From Achromobacter spanius (GTDB lineage: Bacteria > Pseudomonadota > Gammaproteobacteria > Burkholderiales > Burkholderiaceae_B), in NCBI RefSeq assembly GCF_002812705.1, contig NZ_CP025030.1, positions 1,178,001 through 1,242,000 on the forward strand: DNA of 64,000 nucleotides, read 5' to 3'. The translations under genes and the position numbers were made by a program. The notes under the pieces are model-generated. The model saw nothing but the letters and a program-made list of their open reading frames with translations. It was not told the origin of the DNA and made no database searches. This document shows, one piece after another, positions 8,375-17,874 of the stretch. Numbering within the stretch: position 1 is the first letter of the stretch; the number at the start of each line of letters is the position of its first letter.

Positions 8375-9346
8375 ATGCTTTCTTTTATTGCGCAACGACT
8401 TATCCAGTCGGTGCTGGTGATGTTGACGGTGGCGCTGATCGCGTTCTCCATGTTCCGCTACGTAGGCGACCCCATCGCCAGCATGGTCGGCCAGGACACC
8501 ACGCCTGAACAACGCGCGGAATTGCGCGTGCGGCTCGGCCTGGACGACCCCTTCGTGGTGCAATTCGCGCGCTTCGTCGGCAACGCGGTGCAGGGCGACT
8601 TCGGTATCTCGTACCGGCAGCGCCGGCCCGTCAGCGAGCTGCTTGAAGAACGCATGCCCGCCACCCTGGAACTGTCGTTCGTATCCGCCGTGATGGCCCT
8701 GGCGCTGGGCATTCCCATGGGCATCTACACGGCGCTGCGGCGTCACGGCGTGGTGTCCAAGGCCTTCATGGCGCTGTCCCTGGCCGGCATTTCGCTGCCC
8801 ACCTTCCTGATCGGCATCCTGCTTATCCTGGTGTTTGGCGTGCAGCTTCGATGGCTGCCCAGCTTCGGGCGCGGCGATGTCGTCAGCCTGGGATGGTGGA
8901 CCACGGGGTTCCTGACCAAATCCGGATGGCTGGCGCTCATCATGCCCGCCATCACGCTGGCGCTGTTCCAGATGACCTTGATCATGCGGCTGGTGCGCGC
9001 CGAGATGCTGGAAGTGCTGCGCGCCGACTTCATCAAGTTCGCGCGCGCCCGCGGCCTGCCGGAAAGGCTGATCAATTTTCGCCACGCGCTGAAGAACACG
9101 ATGGTGCCCGTCATCACCATCACGGGCCTGCAACTGGGTTCCATCATCGCGTTCGCCATCATCACCGAAACCGTGTTCCAGTGGCCCGGCATGGGCCTCT
9201 TGTTCATCCAGGCGATCAGCATGGTCGACATCCCCGTCATGGCGGCCTACCTGGTGCTGATCGCCTTCATGTTCGTGGTCATCAACCTGGTCGTCGACCT
9301 GCTGTACTTCGCCGTGGACCCGCGTCTGCGCGTGCAGAGCAAGTAA
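8375..9346 (+). CDS. Peptide ABC transporter permease (DppB/OppB type)
   Basis: 323 residues with six membrane segments and the DppB N-terminus IAQRLIQSVLVMLTVALIAF. The EAA loop that docks with the ATPase reads MLEVLRADFIKFARARGLPE (about residues 212-231). The C-terminus has the expected VDLLYFAVDPRLR ending. It forms the translocation pore with the next permease. Start codon preceded by GAGGGCAAC. Ten bp separate it from the next gene. Confidence 0.93.
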   Translation: MLSFIAQRLIQSVLVMLTVALIAFSMFRYVGDPIASMVGQDTTPEQRAELRVRLGLDDPFVVQFARFVGNAVQGDFGISYRQRRPVSELLEERMPATLELSFVSAVMALALGIPMGIYTALRRHGVVSKAFMALSLAGISLPTFLIGILLILVFGVQLRWLPSFGRGDVVSLGWWTTGFLTKSGWLALIMPAITLALFQMTLIMRLVRAEMLEVLRADFIKFARARGLPERLINFRHALKNTMVPVITITGLQLGSIIAFAIITETVFQWPGMGLLFIQAISMVDIPVMAAYLVLIAFMFVVINLVVDLLYFAVDPRLRVQSK

Positions 9347-9356
9347 AGGAATCAAC

Positions 9357-10283
9357 ATGATTGCTCGCATCGCTCCCATGTTTGCCCGCGCGGCCGACAG
9401 CGACATCTGGCACAGCTTCAAGCGGTCGCCCGGCGCCATCATCGCCGCCGTCGTGACGCTGGCCATTCTGCTGGGCGCCCTGTTCGCGCCCATCATCGCG
9501 CCGCACAATCCCTTCGACCTGGCTTCCTTGAGCATCATGGACGCCAACACGCCGCCCGCCTGGGAAGAGGGCGGCAGCCCCGACTTCCTGCTGGGCACAG
9601 ACGACCAGGGCCGCGACATACTTTCCGCCGTGCTGTATGGCTCGCGCGTGTCCTTGCTGGTGGGCTTCGCGTCGGTGTTGTTCTCGATGGTGCTGGGCGT
9701 CACGCTGGGCCTCATCAGCGGCTACGCCGGCGGCCGCATCGACAGCTTCATCATGCGTATCGCGGACGTGCAACTGTCGTTTCCCGCCATCCTGGTGGCG
9801 CTGCTGATCGACGGCGTGGCGCGCGGCCTGTTGCCACGCGACATGCACGATCAGCTGGCGCTGTATGTGCTGATCTTCGCCATCGGCATTTCCGGCTGGG
9901 TGCAGTACGCGCGCACGGTGCGCGGCTCTACGCTGGTCGAGCGCAACAAGGAATACGTGCAGGCGGCCAGGCTGATCGGCATCGGGCCCATCACCATCCT
10001 GCGCCGCCACATCCTGCCCAACGTCATGGGGCCGGTGCTGGTCATCGCCACCATCCACCTGGCGATCGCCATCATCACCGAGGCCACGCTGTCGTTCCTG
10101 GGCGTGGGCGTGCCGCCGACCGCGCCGTCGCTGGGCACGCTGATCCGCATCGGCAACAGCTACCTGTTCTCGGGCATGTGGTGGATTTCGATTTTCCCCG
10201 GCGTGGCCCTGGTGGCGCTGGTGCTATCGGTCAACCTGCTGGGCGACTGGCTGCGCGACGCGCTCAACCCCAAGCTGCGCTGA
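9357..10283 (+). CDS. Peptide ABC transporter permease (DppC/OppC type)
   Basis: 308 residues. The N-terminal extension and first membrane segment (SPGAIIAAVVTLAILLGALF) are followed by GTDDQGRDILSAVLYGSRVS, the DppC signature at about residues 80-99. The EAA loop is VERNKEYVQAARLIGIGP. It ends NLLGDWLRDALNPKLR, the family terminus. AAAGGA precedes the ATG. It pairs with the DppB-type permease. Confidence 0.93.
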   Translation: MIARIAPMFARAADSDIWHSFKRSPGAIIAAVVTLAILLGALFAPIIAPHNPFDLASLSIMDANTPPAWEEGGSPDFLLGTDDQGRDILSAVLYGSRVSLLVGFASVLFSMVLGVTLGLISGYAGGRIDSFIMRIADVQLSFPAILVALLIDGVARGLLPRDMHDQLALYVLIFAIGISGWVQYARTVRGSTLVERNKEYVQAARLIGIGPITILRRHILPNVMGPVLVIATIHLAIAIITEATLSFLGVGVPPTAPSLGTLIRIGNSYLFSGMWWISIFPGVALVALVLSVNLLGDWLRDALNPKLR

Positions 10284-10290
10284 GGACGTC

Positions 10291-12021
10291 ATGGCCCTGT
10301 TGAACATAGAAGACATCCGCATCGAATTCCCCAGCCGCCGCGGCACGCTGGTGGCGGTGGACGGCGTATCGCTGGCCCTGGAAAAGGGCGAGATCCTGGG
10401 CGTGGTGGGCGAGTCGGGCGCCGGCAAGTCCACCATCGGCAACGCGGTGATCGGCTTGCTGGAAGCGCCCGGGCGCCTGGCGGGCGGTTCGGTTCTGCTG
10501 AACGGTGAACGCATCGACACGCTGACGCCCGCGCAAAAGCGCAAGGTGCGCGGACGCCGCATCGGCATGATCTTCCAGGATCCGCTGACCTCGCTGGACC
10601 CGCTGCAAACGGTGGAAAGCCAGTTGGTGGAAACCATGCAGGTCCACCTGAACCTGACACACGCCGAGGCCAAGACGCGCGCGGTGCAATTGCTGGTGCA
10701 AGTGGGCATCGACCAGCCGGAACTGCGCGTGAAGCAATACCCCCACCAGTTCTCGGGCGGCATGCGGCAGCGCGTGGTGATTGCGTTGGCGCTGTGCTGC
10801 GAGCCCGAAGTCATCATTGCCGACGAACCCACCACCGCGCTGGACGTCTCCATTCAGGCGCAGATCCTGGAACTGCTGAAGAAGCTGTGCCGCGAAGAGC
10901 AGGTGGGCATGATCATCATCACGCACGACATGGGCGTGATTGCGGACGTGACCGACCGCGTGGCGGTGCTGTATCGCGGCAAGCTTGTTGAACAAGGCCC
11001 CACCGCCAAGATTCTGGGCGACCCTGACCACCCCTACACGCGCAGCCTGATCTCGGCCGTGCCGCGTCCGGACATCAAGCTCAAGCGCTTTCCGCTGGTC
11101 ACCTACATCGAAGACGTCAAGACGCCGTCACAGCCGCTGGACCTGGCCACGCACTGGCTGGGCCAGCGGCGCGACTTCGGCGCGCAGACGGATGGCCCGC
11201 TGGTGCAGGTGCGTGATCTGTCCATGCGCTTCGTGTTGAAGAGCGCGCTGTTCAAACGCAACCAGCGCACGCTGGACGCGGTCAAGCGCGTCAACTTTTC
11301 CATTGGCGAAGGCGAAGTGTTTGGGCTGGTGGGTGAATCCGGCTCAGGCAAGTCCACGGTGGCGCGGCTGATATCCGGCCTGTACACCCCGTCGGAAGGC
11401 TCGGTCACGTTCGGCGGCACGGACCTGACCGCGCTGAAGGGCGAAAAGCAACTGAACCCGTTCCGGCGGCAGATCCAGATGATTTTCCAGGATCCGTTCT
11501 CGTCGCTGAACCCGCGCATGCGCGTGCTGGACATCATCGCCGAACCGATCCGCTTTCATAAGCTGGCGGCATCCGAGGCCGAGGCGCGCCGTATCGTCGC
11601 CAACCTGCTTGATGTGGTGGGCCTGGGCGACCGCGCGGCCGAACGCTTTCCACATGAATTTTCCGGCGGCCAACGCCAACGCATCTGCATCGCCCGCGCG
11701 CTGGCCACCCGCCCGCGCTTCTTGATCTGCGACGAACCCACGTCGGCGCTGGACGTATCGATTCAGGCGCAGATCCTGAACCTGCTGAAAGACCTGCAAG
11801 AAGAGCTTGGGCTGACCATGCTGTTCATCAGCCACGACCTGCCGGTGATACGCCAGATGTGCGACCGCGTCGGCGTGATGCGCTACGGCGAACTGCTTGA
11901 GGTAGCCGAAACCGAGAGCCTGTTTGAGCGTCCGCAACATCCGTACAGCCAGCACCTGCTTGGCTTGATGCCGCGCCTGCAATCCATGTCTCGTGAAGGC
12001 TTGGATGTGGCGGAAGGCTGA
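10291..12021 (+). CDS. Fused double ABC ATPase of the peptide importer (DppD-DppF type)
   Basis: 576 residues with two complete nucleotide-binding domains in one chain. Domain 1 (about 1-265): Walker A GESGAGKS, signature FSGGMRQR, Walker B VIIADEPTTALD. Domain 2 (about 305-565): Walker A GESGSGKS, signature FSGGQRQR, Walker B FLICDEPTSALD. The segment after domain 1 (YTRSLISAVPRP) is the usual peptide-transporter C-terminal element. It replaces separate DppD and DppF subunits and starts 7 bp after the preceding gene. Both catalytic glutamates are present. Confidence 0.93.
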   Translation: MALLNIEDIRIEFPSRRGTLVAVDGVSLALEKGEILGVVGESGAGKSTIGNAVIGLLEAPGRLAGGSVLLNGERIDTLTPAQKRKVRGRRIGMIFQDPLTSLDPLQTVESQLVETMQVHLNLTHAEAKTRAVQLLVQVGIDQPELRVKQYPHQFSGGMRQRVVIALALCCEPEVIIADEPTTALDVSIQAQILELLKKLCREEQVGMIIITHDMGVIADVTDRVAVLYRGKLVEQGPTAKILGDPDHPYTRSLISAVPRPDIKLKRFPLVTYIEDVKTPSQPLDLATHWLGQRRDFGAQTDGPLVQVRDLSMRFVLKSALFKRNQRTLDAVKRVNFSIGEGEVFGLVGESGSGKSTVARLISGLYTPSEGSVTFGGTDLTALKGEKQLNPFRRQIQMIFQDPFSSLNPRMRVLDIIAEPIRFHKLAASEAEARRIVANLLDVVGLGDRAAERFPHEFSGGQRQRICIARALATRPRFLICDEPTSALDVSIQAQILNLLKDLQEELGLTMLFISHDLPVIRQMCDRVGVMRYGELLEVAETESLFERPQHPYSQHLLGLMPRLQSMSREGLDVAEG

Positions 12022-12080
12022 CACCAACGATGCGCATCATGAACAGGCGCGGCTATGGTGGAAGGCCAAGCCTCAAGTCC

Positions 12081-13541
12081 TCAAGGCCCAAGATCGCGCA
12101 TGCCGCCAAGTCGGCCCAGGAAGGTGTCCAATGGCATAACGGCGCCGTTGGCTTCCACCATGCCGTCAGCCAGGTTCACACGGGCCAGTATGGCGTCGCC
12201 GTCAATGCTGGCCAGTCCCATTTCACGCAGCGCATCCGCAATAGTGTCGACCTGCTTTGCGGCCATCGTCTTGCGGATGCGCAGCGGAACCTCTACGCCA
12301 GGCGGACGCTGCCGCAGAGCGATCACGTCGCGCAGCATGGGCTTGGATAGCGCCATGCTGAAATCCAGCGTCTTCAGCATGCCAAGCAGGGGAATCTGAA
12401 GCTGCGGCTGCGTAGGGTCGGCCGGGGCCAGGCCAAGATCCAGCTTCAGGGCGGACGTGTTCGACGCCGAGCGCACTGTCAGCGATGAGGACAGGTTGGG
12501 CTTGCGGGCAAGAAACTGCTGAAGATACAGCGCCATCGACGCCATCAATTGCTGCGCGCCCGCCCCGTACTCCGTTTCACCGGCACGGTCGGCCAAGGTC
12601 AGAGAGCTATCGATCAGGGACTTGAAGGCGTGCTGATCCCAGTTCTTGACGGCTGCGGCCCATTGCAGGCCGACGGTTTCATTCCCCGTTTCCCGCCCCT
12701 TCAACGCGCCGATATCAACATTTGCGTCGATGGCCCAAAGACGGCCGGTTCGCGCGGCGTCCACGGCAAGAGCCGTGTCCTTCGCCACCCATAGGGGTTG
12801 GCCATGCTCGGTGAAGGTAGCCGTTGTGAACGACAGCTTTTGTTGCGTGGCAAACGCGCCGGCTGGCATGCGGGTCAGTTCCTGGCGCCAACTCGGCGCG
12901 ATCAGCTCAAAGCTTGAAGACGGATGCCGATGCCCCGACACCAGCAGCTTGTCCGCGCGCCACTGCGCAACCCCGCGTTGCCGAGCGGCGGAGTAGGCAA
13001 CGTTGCCCGTCAGGTTCCAGGCCTGGATGATGGCCGTGCCTTGTTGCAGCGCCATCACCGTTGCGTCGAAGCGGGCCGAATACTGCTTGCGGTAATCAAT
13101 CTCGTATTCGCCCGACACCGGCACTTTGCCATTGGCGGCGGCAAACCAATCTTTGACGAAGGCGGAATCTTCCAAGCGAATGCGGCCCGCCACCATCGCT
13201 GGCGCATACCTTCCCGCCTTCAGGCGTTGAAGCGGAAACGGGCCATGGTCCAGCGTTTCGACAAACTTGAGCTCTTGCGCCTGGCCCGTCCCCGCCGCGG
13301 CGGGCGCCAACGTCAACCGGTACCGCCGCGTGGCCGAGAAAACGCCCCGCTCGGATGCCATCAGTTCGATGACGGGCGCGGCTTGGCCGCCCCATGCGCC
13401 CAATGCCTGCAACGCGCCGTTGATCTGTCCCAGCGTCTGGTCCAGATCGCTTTCCGCCCGTTTGCCTGTGTACCAGGCCGCCCCGGCGACCGTCGCGCCA
13501 AGCGCCAATCCCAGCACGCCTGCAATCCCTATTTTCTTCAT
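12081..13541 (-). CDS. YdgA-like protein, DUF945 family (paralogue 1)
   Basis: 486 residues with an N-terminal membrane anchor (MKKIGIAGVLGLALGATVAG) and the family motif AAWYTGKRAE immediately after it. The rest is a long beta-rich periplasmic domain containing ASERGVFSATRRYRL. YdgA/DUF945 proteins are widespread Gram-negative envelope proteins without an assigned biochemical activity. Roughly the same length and layout as the next gene upstream (13770-15242), so the two are a tandem duplication that has diverged considerably. Hairpins in the 228-bp spacer suggest separate transcription. Confidence 0.85.
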   Translation of the reverse strand: MKKIGIAGVLGLALGATVAGAAWYTGKRAESDLDQTLGQINGALQALGAWGGQAAPVIELMASERGVFSATRRYRLTLAPAAAGTGQAQELKFVETLDHGPFPLQRLKAGRYAPAMVAGRIRLEDSAFVKDWFAAANGKVPVSGEYEIDYRKQYSARFDATVMALQQGTAIIQAWNLTGNVAYSAARQRGVAQWRADKLLVSGHRHPSSSFELIAPSWRQELTRMPAGAFATQQKLSFTTATFTEHGQPLWVAKDTALAVDAARTGRLWAIDANVDIGALKGRETGNETVGLQWAAAVKNWDQHAFKSLIDSSLTLADRAGETEYGAGAQQLMASMALYLQQFLARKPNLSSSLTVRSASNTSALKLDLGLAPADPTQPQLQIPLLGMLKTLDFSMALSKPMLRDVIALRQRPPGVEVPLRIRKTMAAKQVDTIADALREMGLASIDGDAILARVNLADGMVEANGAVMPLDTFLGRLGGMRDLGP

Positions 13542-13600
13542 GGTTCCATACCCGATGACCTGAGGTCACAGTATGGACAGCAACCGGTATCAGCATGCCC

Positions 13601-13636
13601 GCCGGACATGTGCGAACGTGACGCCACATGTCCGGC
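13601..13636. repeat. 12-bp perfect inverted repeat between the two DUF945 genes
   Basis: Arms GCCGGACATGTG (13601-13612) and CACATGTCCGGC (13625-13636) enclose a 12-nt loop. It sits about 60 bp upstream of the DUF945 paralogue-1 start. It may be an operator or mRNA hairpin; no U-tract follows in the minus direction, so a terminator role is unlikely for that strand. Confidence 0.7.
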
Positions 13637-13684
13637 TCATACCGATTCCGAGATTTTTCTTGTTTTGCTTGCCTGGGCATTCAC

Positions 13685-13718
13685 AAAAAAAAACTGCCAC
13701 GCCTTTACGGCGCAGCAG
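13685..13718 (-). terminator. Rho-independent terminator downstream of DUF945 paralogue 2
   Basis: Read on the minus strand, an imperfect stem of 4+4 bp with an internal two-base mismatch (13694-13703 with 13709-13718) is followed by a run of nine T (the A-run at 13685-13693 on the plus strand). It is placed 50 bp after the stop of the 13770-15242 gene. Confidence 0.75.
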
Positions 13719-13769
13719 TCTTCATGCGACGGCGCCGATGTCTATCGACGCCGTGGGGTCACAACACGC

Positions 13770-15242
13770 TTATCGCGCGCCACCCATCGCGCCGCTCATG
13801 ACCATCATCAGGAACTGTTCAACAGGCATCTTCTTGCCGTTGAAGTCGACCTGGCCGTCGGCGTAGTTCAGGTAGGTGACGATGTTGTTGTCCTCGACCT
13901 TGGCCATGCCCATCGCGGTGGCCATGGTGGCGACCATTTCGGCTTGGCCCTTGGCGGTTTGCGCGGCTTGTTCGGCCGGCACGCCACGCATCTGCGGTTC
14001 AACAGCCATCAGGTCGCCCAGGTTGCCCTTGGACAGCACCAGCTTGGCGTCCAGCTTGCGCACGGCTTGCGTCAGGGTATCGGCGATTTCACCGTCCATG
14101 GACGCGGGCTTGGCGAAGTCCAGATTCAGGTTGAACGTGGACGTGCCGTTGGCGGTACGCACTTCCAGCGGCGACACGGCCAGCGTGGGGTTGCCCGCCA
14201 GGATCTGTTCAACATTGGCCTTGATGACCTGCTGCTCTTCCGGCGTGAACTCAGGCAGTTGCTCTTCGCCGTTGCTTTGCATCATGCGGCGCGAGGCGGC
14301 TTCGTAGACGTCGTTCAGCGCCTTGAACGCCTTGGAGTCCAGCTTCTGCACGTCAATGCCCAGCTTCATGCCGGCCACGTCCTTGGCCTGCACGTTGATC
14401 ATGCCAAAGTCCAGAGCCATCTTCGCGCCCATGGCCGAACCGCTTTCGGTCATGTCGACGGCAATCGACGTGTCCTTGAACTGGACGGGCGGTTTTTCCT
14501 TGGACGTGATCGTCCAGTCCTTCAGCGTCAGCTTCTGGTTGCCCACGTACATGTCGTTGGACGCCGGCGTCATGTCGCTGGTCAGCGCAATGCCTTGCAG
14601 GGTCATGTTGACCACGTCGCTGTTTTCGCTCTGGCCGGCCAGCACCAGCTTGTCGGTCTTCAGGTCGAAGATGCCGTGCTTGGTGTCGATCGTGTAGTCG
14701 AAGTTACCCGTCATGCCCGAAAACGAGAGGCTGGTGGTGTCCTTGGCGACTTCGGCGGGGGCCATGTTGAACTTGCCGGTGATGTCCTTGCCGTAGCTGA
14801 CGCTGTAGTGGCCGGACAACGGCGCCGCGCCCTTGGTGGCGGCAAACCATTCCTTGACGGTGGGGGTCTCTTCCAGCACGAAGTCGCTGGCCACCATGGC
14901 CGGCGCGAAAGAACCCGACTTCAGGTTCGACATCGGCAGGGGGCCATGCGACAAATGCTCGACGAACACCATGTCGCGCTCTTCGGCGGGCTTGCCCTCG
15001 GCGGCCGGCAGGGTGAACTTGACGCGATAGCGCGCGGTGGACGAAAACACGCCGCGCTCGAAAGACATCAATTCCACGCTGGAAGCAATGCCCCACTGGT
15101 CGCTGAACTTCTTCAGTTCAACGTTGGCGTCGCCGATGGACTGGTTGACAAACGCCTCGGCCTTTTGGCCCGTGTACCAGGCCGTGCCGGTCCACACCGC
15201 GCCCAGAACAACCACGACGCCCACTAATGCCGATTTCTTCAT
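13770..15242 (-). CDS. YdgA-like protein, DUF945 family (paralogue 2)
   Basis: 490 residues. N-terminal anchor MKKSALVGVVVVLGAVWTG followed by TAWYTGQKAEAFVNQ, then a periplasmic domain with MSFERGVFSSTARYRVKF. The C-terminus (YLNYADGQVDFNGKKMPVEQ) is shared with paralogue 1 in outline. Same family and orientation as the 12081-13541 gene. An exact TATAAT on the minus strand at 15282-15287 provides a candidate promoter about 40 bp upstream of the ATG. Confidence 0.87.
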   Translation of the reverse strand: MKKSALVGVVVVLGAVWTGTAWYTGQKAEAFVNQSIGDANVELKKFSDQWGIASSVELMSFERGVFSSTARYRVKFTLPAAEGKPAEERDMVFVEHLSHGPLPMSNLKSGSFAPAMVASDFVLEETPTVKEWFAATKGAAPLSGHYSVSYGKDITGKFNMAPAEVAKDTTSLSFSGMTGNFDYTIDTKHGIFDLKTDKLVLAGQSENSDVVNMTLQGIALTSDMTPASNDMYVGNQKLTLKDWTITSKEKPPVQFKDTSIAVDMTESGSAMGAKMALDFGMINVQAKDVAGMKLGIDVQKLDSKAFKALNDVYEAASRRMMQSNGEEQLPEFTPEEQQVIKANVEQILAGNPTLAVSPLEVRTANGTSTFNLNLDFAKPASMDGEIADTLTQAVRKLDAKLVLSKGNLGDLMAVEPQMRGVPAEQAAQTAKGQAEMVATMATAMGMAKVEDNNIVTYLNYADGQVDFNGKKMPVEQFLMMVMSGAMGGAR

Positions 15243-15547
15243 AGCGACCCTTTATTTCTTTGAATGGATAGATGCGCAGCGATTATAGGGAGTGCGCCCT
15301 AGGGAAAACACGTATTTCGTTCTGATACGCTGCAATTTGTTACTTCGCAATACAGCACCGGTAAAGCAATCCGCTGCTGCACCGCCACATCAGCTACAAT
15401 CGCCGAGTGTGCTTTGCCAATCTGCACACGTCCGCTATGGCCCTTCGCTGCCAAGCTTCGCCCATCAGGGCGCTTCCCTTTTCTCCTTATTCGTCCGCCT
15501 GGATTGGAGTCTCTCAACTTGAGCGACGGGCTGCCGCTGGAGTTGTT
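15243..15547. other. Divergent intergenic region between the DUF945 gene and the RNA helicase
   Basis: 305 bp if the helicase begins at the TTG at 15548. It contains the minus-strand TATAAT at 15282-15287 and a plus-strand TACAAT at 15395-15400 with no good -35. The latter would give a helicase leader of roughly 140 nt. No gene is convincing inside it. Confidence 0.5.
15282..15287 (-). promoter_or_regulatory. Candidate -10 element for DUF945 paralogue 2
   Basis: The minus strand reads a perfect TATAAT here, 39 bp from the start codon. The -35 region at the right distance is poor, so confidence is limited. Confidence 0.4.
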
Positions 15548-17074
15548 TTGACTACCTCTTCCCCTTTCGCCGACCTCGGGCTGGCTGATTCCCTGTTGCG
15601 CGCCATTGCCGATACCGGCTACACCGCACCCACGCCTATTCAAGCCCAGGCGATTCCCCAAGTTTTGAAAGGTGGCGATTTGCTCGCCGCCGCGCAAACC
15701 GGCACCGGCAAGACCGCCGGTTTCACGCTGCCCATCCTGCATTTGCTGATGCAGCAAAAGCCGGAAGCGCGCAAGCCCGGCCGCCCCCGTTGCCTGATTC
15801 TGACCCCGACGCGCGAACTGACCGCGCAGGTGGCCGAATCGGTACAAACCTACGGCAAATACACCTCGCTGACGTCCATGGTGATGTTTGGCGGCGTCAA
15901 TATCAACCCCCAGATCTCCGCGCTGCGCAAGCCGCTGGACATCCTGGTGGCAACGCCGGGCCGTCTGCTCGACCATTGCGGCCAGAAGACGGTGGACCTG
16001 TCCGGCGTCGAAATCCTGGTGCTGGACGAAGCCGACCGCATGCTGGACATGGGCTTCATCCGCGACATCCGCAAGATCCTCGCCCTGCTGCCCAAGCAAC
16101 GCCAGAACCTGCTGTTCTCGGCCACGTTCTCGGATGAAATCCGCACGCTGGCGCGTGGCGTGCTGAACAACCCGGGCGAAGTCTCGGTCACCCCGCGCAA
16201 CACCGCCACCGAACTGGTCACCCAGACGGTGCACATGGTGGAACAGCATCATAAGCGCGACCTGATCAGCCACATCATCCGTGAAAGCGGCTGGCACCAG
16301 GTGCTGGTGTTCACGCGCACCAAGCACGGCGCCAACCGCCTGGCTGAAAAGCTGGTCAAGGACGGCCTGACCGCCGCCGCCATCCACGGCAACAAGAGCC
16401 AATCGGCCCGCACCCGCGCGCTGGCCGGCTTCAAGGACAGCACCGTGACGGTGCTGGTGGCGACCGACATCGCCGCCCGTGGCCTGGACATCGACCAGCT
16501 TCCCCAGGTGGTGAACTTCGAACTGCCGAACGTGCCGGAAGACTATGTGCACCGTATCGGCCGTACCGGCCGCGCCGGCGCCACGGGCGCTGCCGTCTCG
16601 CTGGTCGACAACAGCGAAATCAAGCTGCTGAAAGACATCGAGCGCCTGATCAAGAAGACGATCGAGCGCAAGCCGGTCGAAGGCTGGACCCCGTCGCCCA
16701 CCAGCGCCGCCGCCTTCGAACGCCAGGAACGCGATGAAGACGCGCGCAGCCCGCGCGGCGGCAACCGCAACGGCGGTCGTGGCGGCAATGGCGGTAACGC
16801 CGGCCGTGGCGGCAATGCCGGTGCCGGCCGTTCGCGTCCGGCCCAGGGCCAGGCCCGCGCCGCCACCGGCGGCCGCGCCCCCGCACCGGCTCGCGCCGGC
16901 GGCGAGGGTCGTGGCAATGGTGGCCAACGCGACGGCAAGCCCGCTGACCGTCCGGCTCACGCCGGCCGCGGCGAAAGCCGTCCGCAGCAGGCTCCGCGCC
17001 GTCCCGAAGGCGCCCCGCGTCCGGCGGGCAATAGCGGTTCGGGTCGTCCGCGCGCGGCCTTGCTGGGCAAGTAA
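15548..17074 (+). CDS. rhlE: DEAD-box ATP-dependent RNA helicase, RhlE type
   Basis: About 508 residues. Q motif [10 protein letters not shown], motif [12 protein letters not shown], motif Ib TPGRLLD, motif [11 protein letters not shown], motif III SATFS, and motif [12 protein letters not shown] are all intact. The C-terminal ~140 residues are Gly/Arg/Ala-rich ([14 protein letters not shown]), an RNA-binding tail common in RhlE proteins. It unwinds structured RNA in ribosome assembly and RNA decay. I place the start at TTG 15548, which has GGAG at 15539-15542 five nt upstream and gives (M)[11 protein letters not shown]. The frame is open further upstream to 15407, but that extension has no family resemblance. 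Confidence 0.85.
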   Translation: MTTSSPFADLGLADSLLRAIADTGYTAPTPIQAQAIPQVLKGGDLLAAAQTGTGKTAGFTLPILHLLMQQKPEARKPGRPRCLILTPTRELTAQVAESVQTYGKYTSLTSMVMFGGVNINPQISALRKPLDILVATPGRLLDHCGQKTVDLSGVEILVLDEADRMLDMGFIRDIRKILALLPKQRQNLLFSATFSDEIRTLARGVLNNPGEVSVTPRNTATELVTQTVHMVEQHHKRDLISHIIRESGWHQVLVFTRTKHGANRLAEKLVKDGLTAAAIHGNKSQSARTRALAGFKDSTVTVLVATDIAARGLDIDQLPQVVNFELPNVPEDYVHRIGRTGRAGATGAAVSLVDNSEIKLLKDIERLIKKTIERKPVEGWTPSPTSAAAFERQERDEDARSPRGGNRNGGRGGNGGNAGRGGNAGAGRSRPAQGQARAATGGRAPAPARAGGEGRGNGGQRDGKPADRPAHAGRGESRPQQAPRRPEGAPRPAGNSGSGRPRAALLGK

Positions 17075-17131
17075 AGCCAAGCGAGTAATATCCCGGCACC
17101 TCTTTCCTGCGATCCAAGGACCCGCGCCATC

Positions 17132-17761
17132 ATGCCCTTATCCACCTGGTTGACGTTCTTCCTGGCCTCCTGGGCCATTTCGTTCTCACCCGGGGCGGGC
17201 GCGATTTCCGCGATGTCCTCTGGATTGAAATACGGCTTTGCACGCGGCTACTGGAACACGGCCGGCCTCATCCTCGGCATCCTGTTCCAGTTCGTCGTCG
17301 TGGCCGTAGGCTTGGGCGCAGTGCTGGCCACGTCTGAAATGGCCTTCAATGTGGTCAAGTATCTGGGCGTGGCGTATTTGATCTACCTGGGCGTGCGTCA
17401 GATTCGCACCGACGCCGCGCCCGTCGCGGTGGATGCGGGCGACCCCAAGCAGGCATCGATCCGTGAGCTCGTCATGCGCGGTTTCCTGATCAACACCATG
17501 AACCCGAAGGGCACGGTGTTCCTCTTGGCCGTGGTGCCGCAGTTCGTGGACCCCACGTTGGCGCTGACGCCGCAATACATGGCGCTGGCCGGTACGCTGG
17601 CCTTCACCGACCTGGTCGCCATGGGTGTCTACACGTTGTTGGCGGCGCGCGTGCTGCGCCTGCTGCGCGATGCCAAACACATCCGCTGGATGAACCGCAC
17701 CTTCGGGTCGCTGTTCATTCTGGCTGGTGTATTCCTGGCGTCGTTCCGCCGCCATTCCTGA
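17132..17761 (+). CDS. LysE/RhtB-family amino-acid exporter
   Basis: 209 residues, about six membrane segments. The start MPLSTWLTFFLASWAISFSPG and the motif FSPGAGAISAMSSGLKYGFARG are the LysE/RhtB signature, and YLGVAYLIYLGVRQIR follows. Probable inner-membrane exporter of homoserine, threonine or another amino acid. It is 57 bp after the helicase gene and 113 bp before prfC, so it may or may not share transcription with them. Confidence 0.88.
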   Translation: MPLSTWLTFFLASWAISFSPGAGAISAMSSGLKYGFARGYWNTAGLILGILFQFVVVAVGLGAVLATSEMAFNVVKYLGVAYLIYLGVRQIRTDAAPVAVDAGDPKQASIRELVMRGFLINTMNPKGTVFLLAVVPQFVDPTLALTPQYMALAGTLAFTDLVAMGVYTLLAARVLRLLRDAKHIRWMNRTFGSLFILAGVFLASFRRHS

Positions 17762-17874
17762 ATTTTCGGGCCTTGCGGTGCTTGCTGGCGACAGCGCGTG
17801 CCCCAAGGCTTTTTCATGCACGATGCCGTACCGCGCCGGCTCCAAAAGCGGCGTTAAGTACAATCTCCCCGACC

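Noticed and set aside
12924..15227. 767-codon open frame on the plus strand
   Set aside because: Antisense to the two DUF945 genes and crosses their terminator.
15407..15547. 47-codon N-terminal extension of the RNA helicase
   Set aside because: No ribosome binding site or family similarity; TTG 15548 has GGAG at the right distance and gives a typical start.
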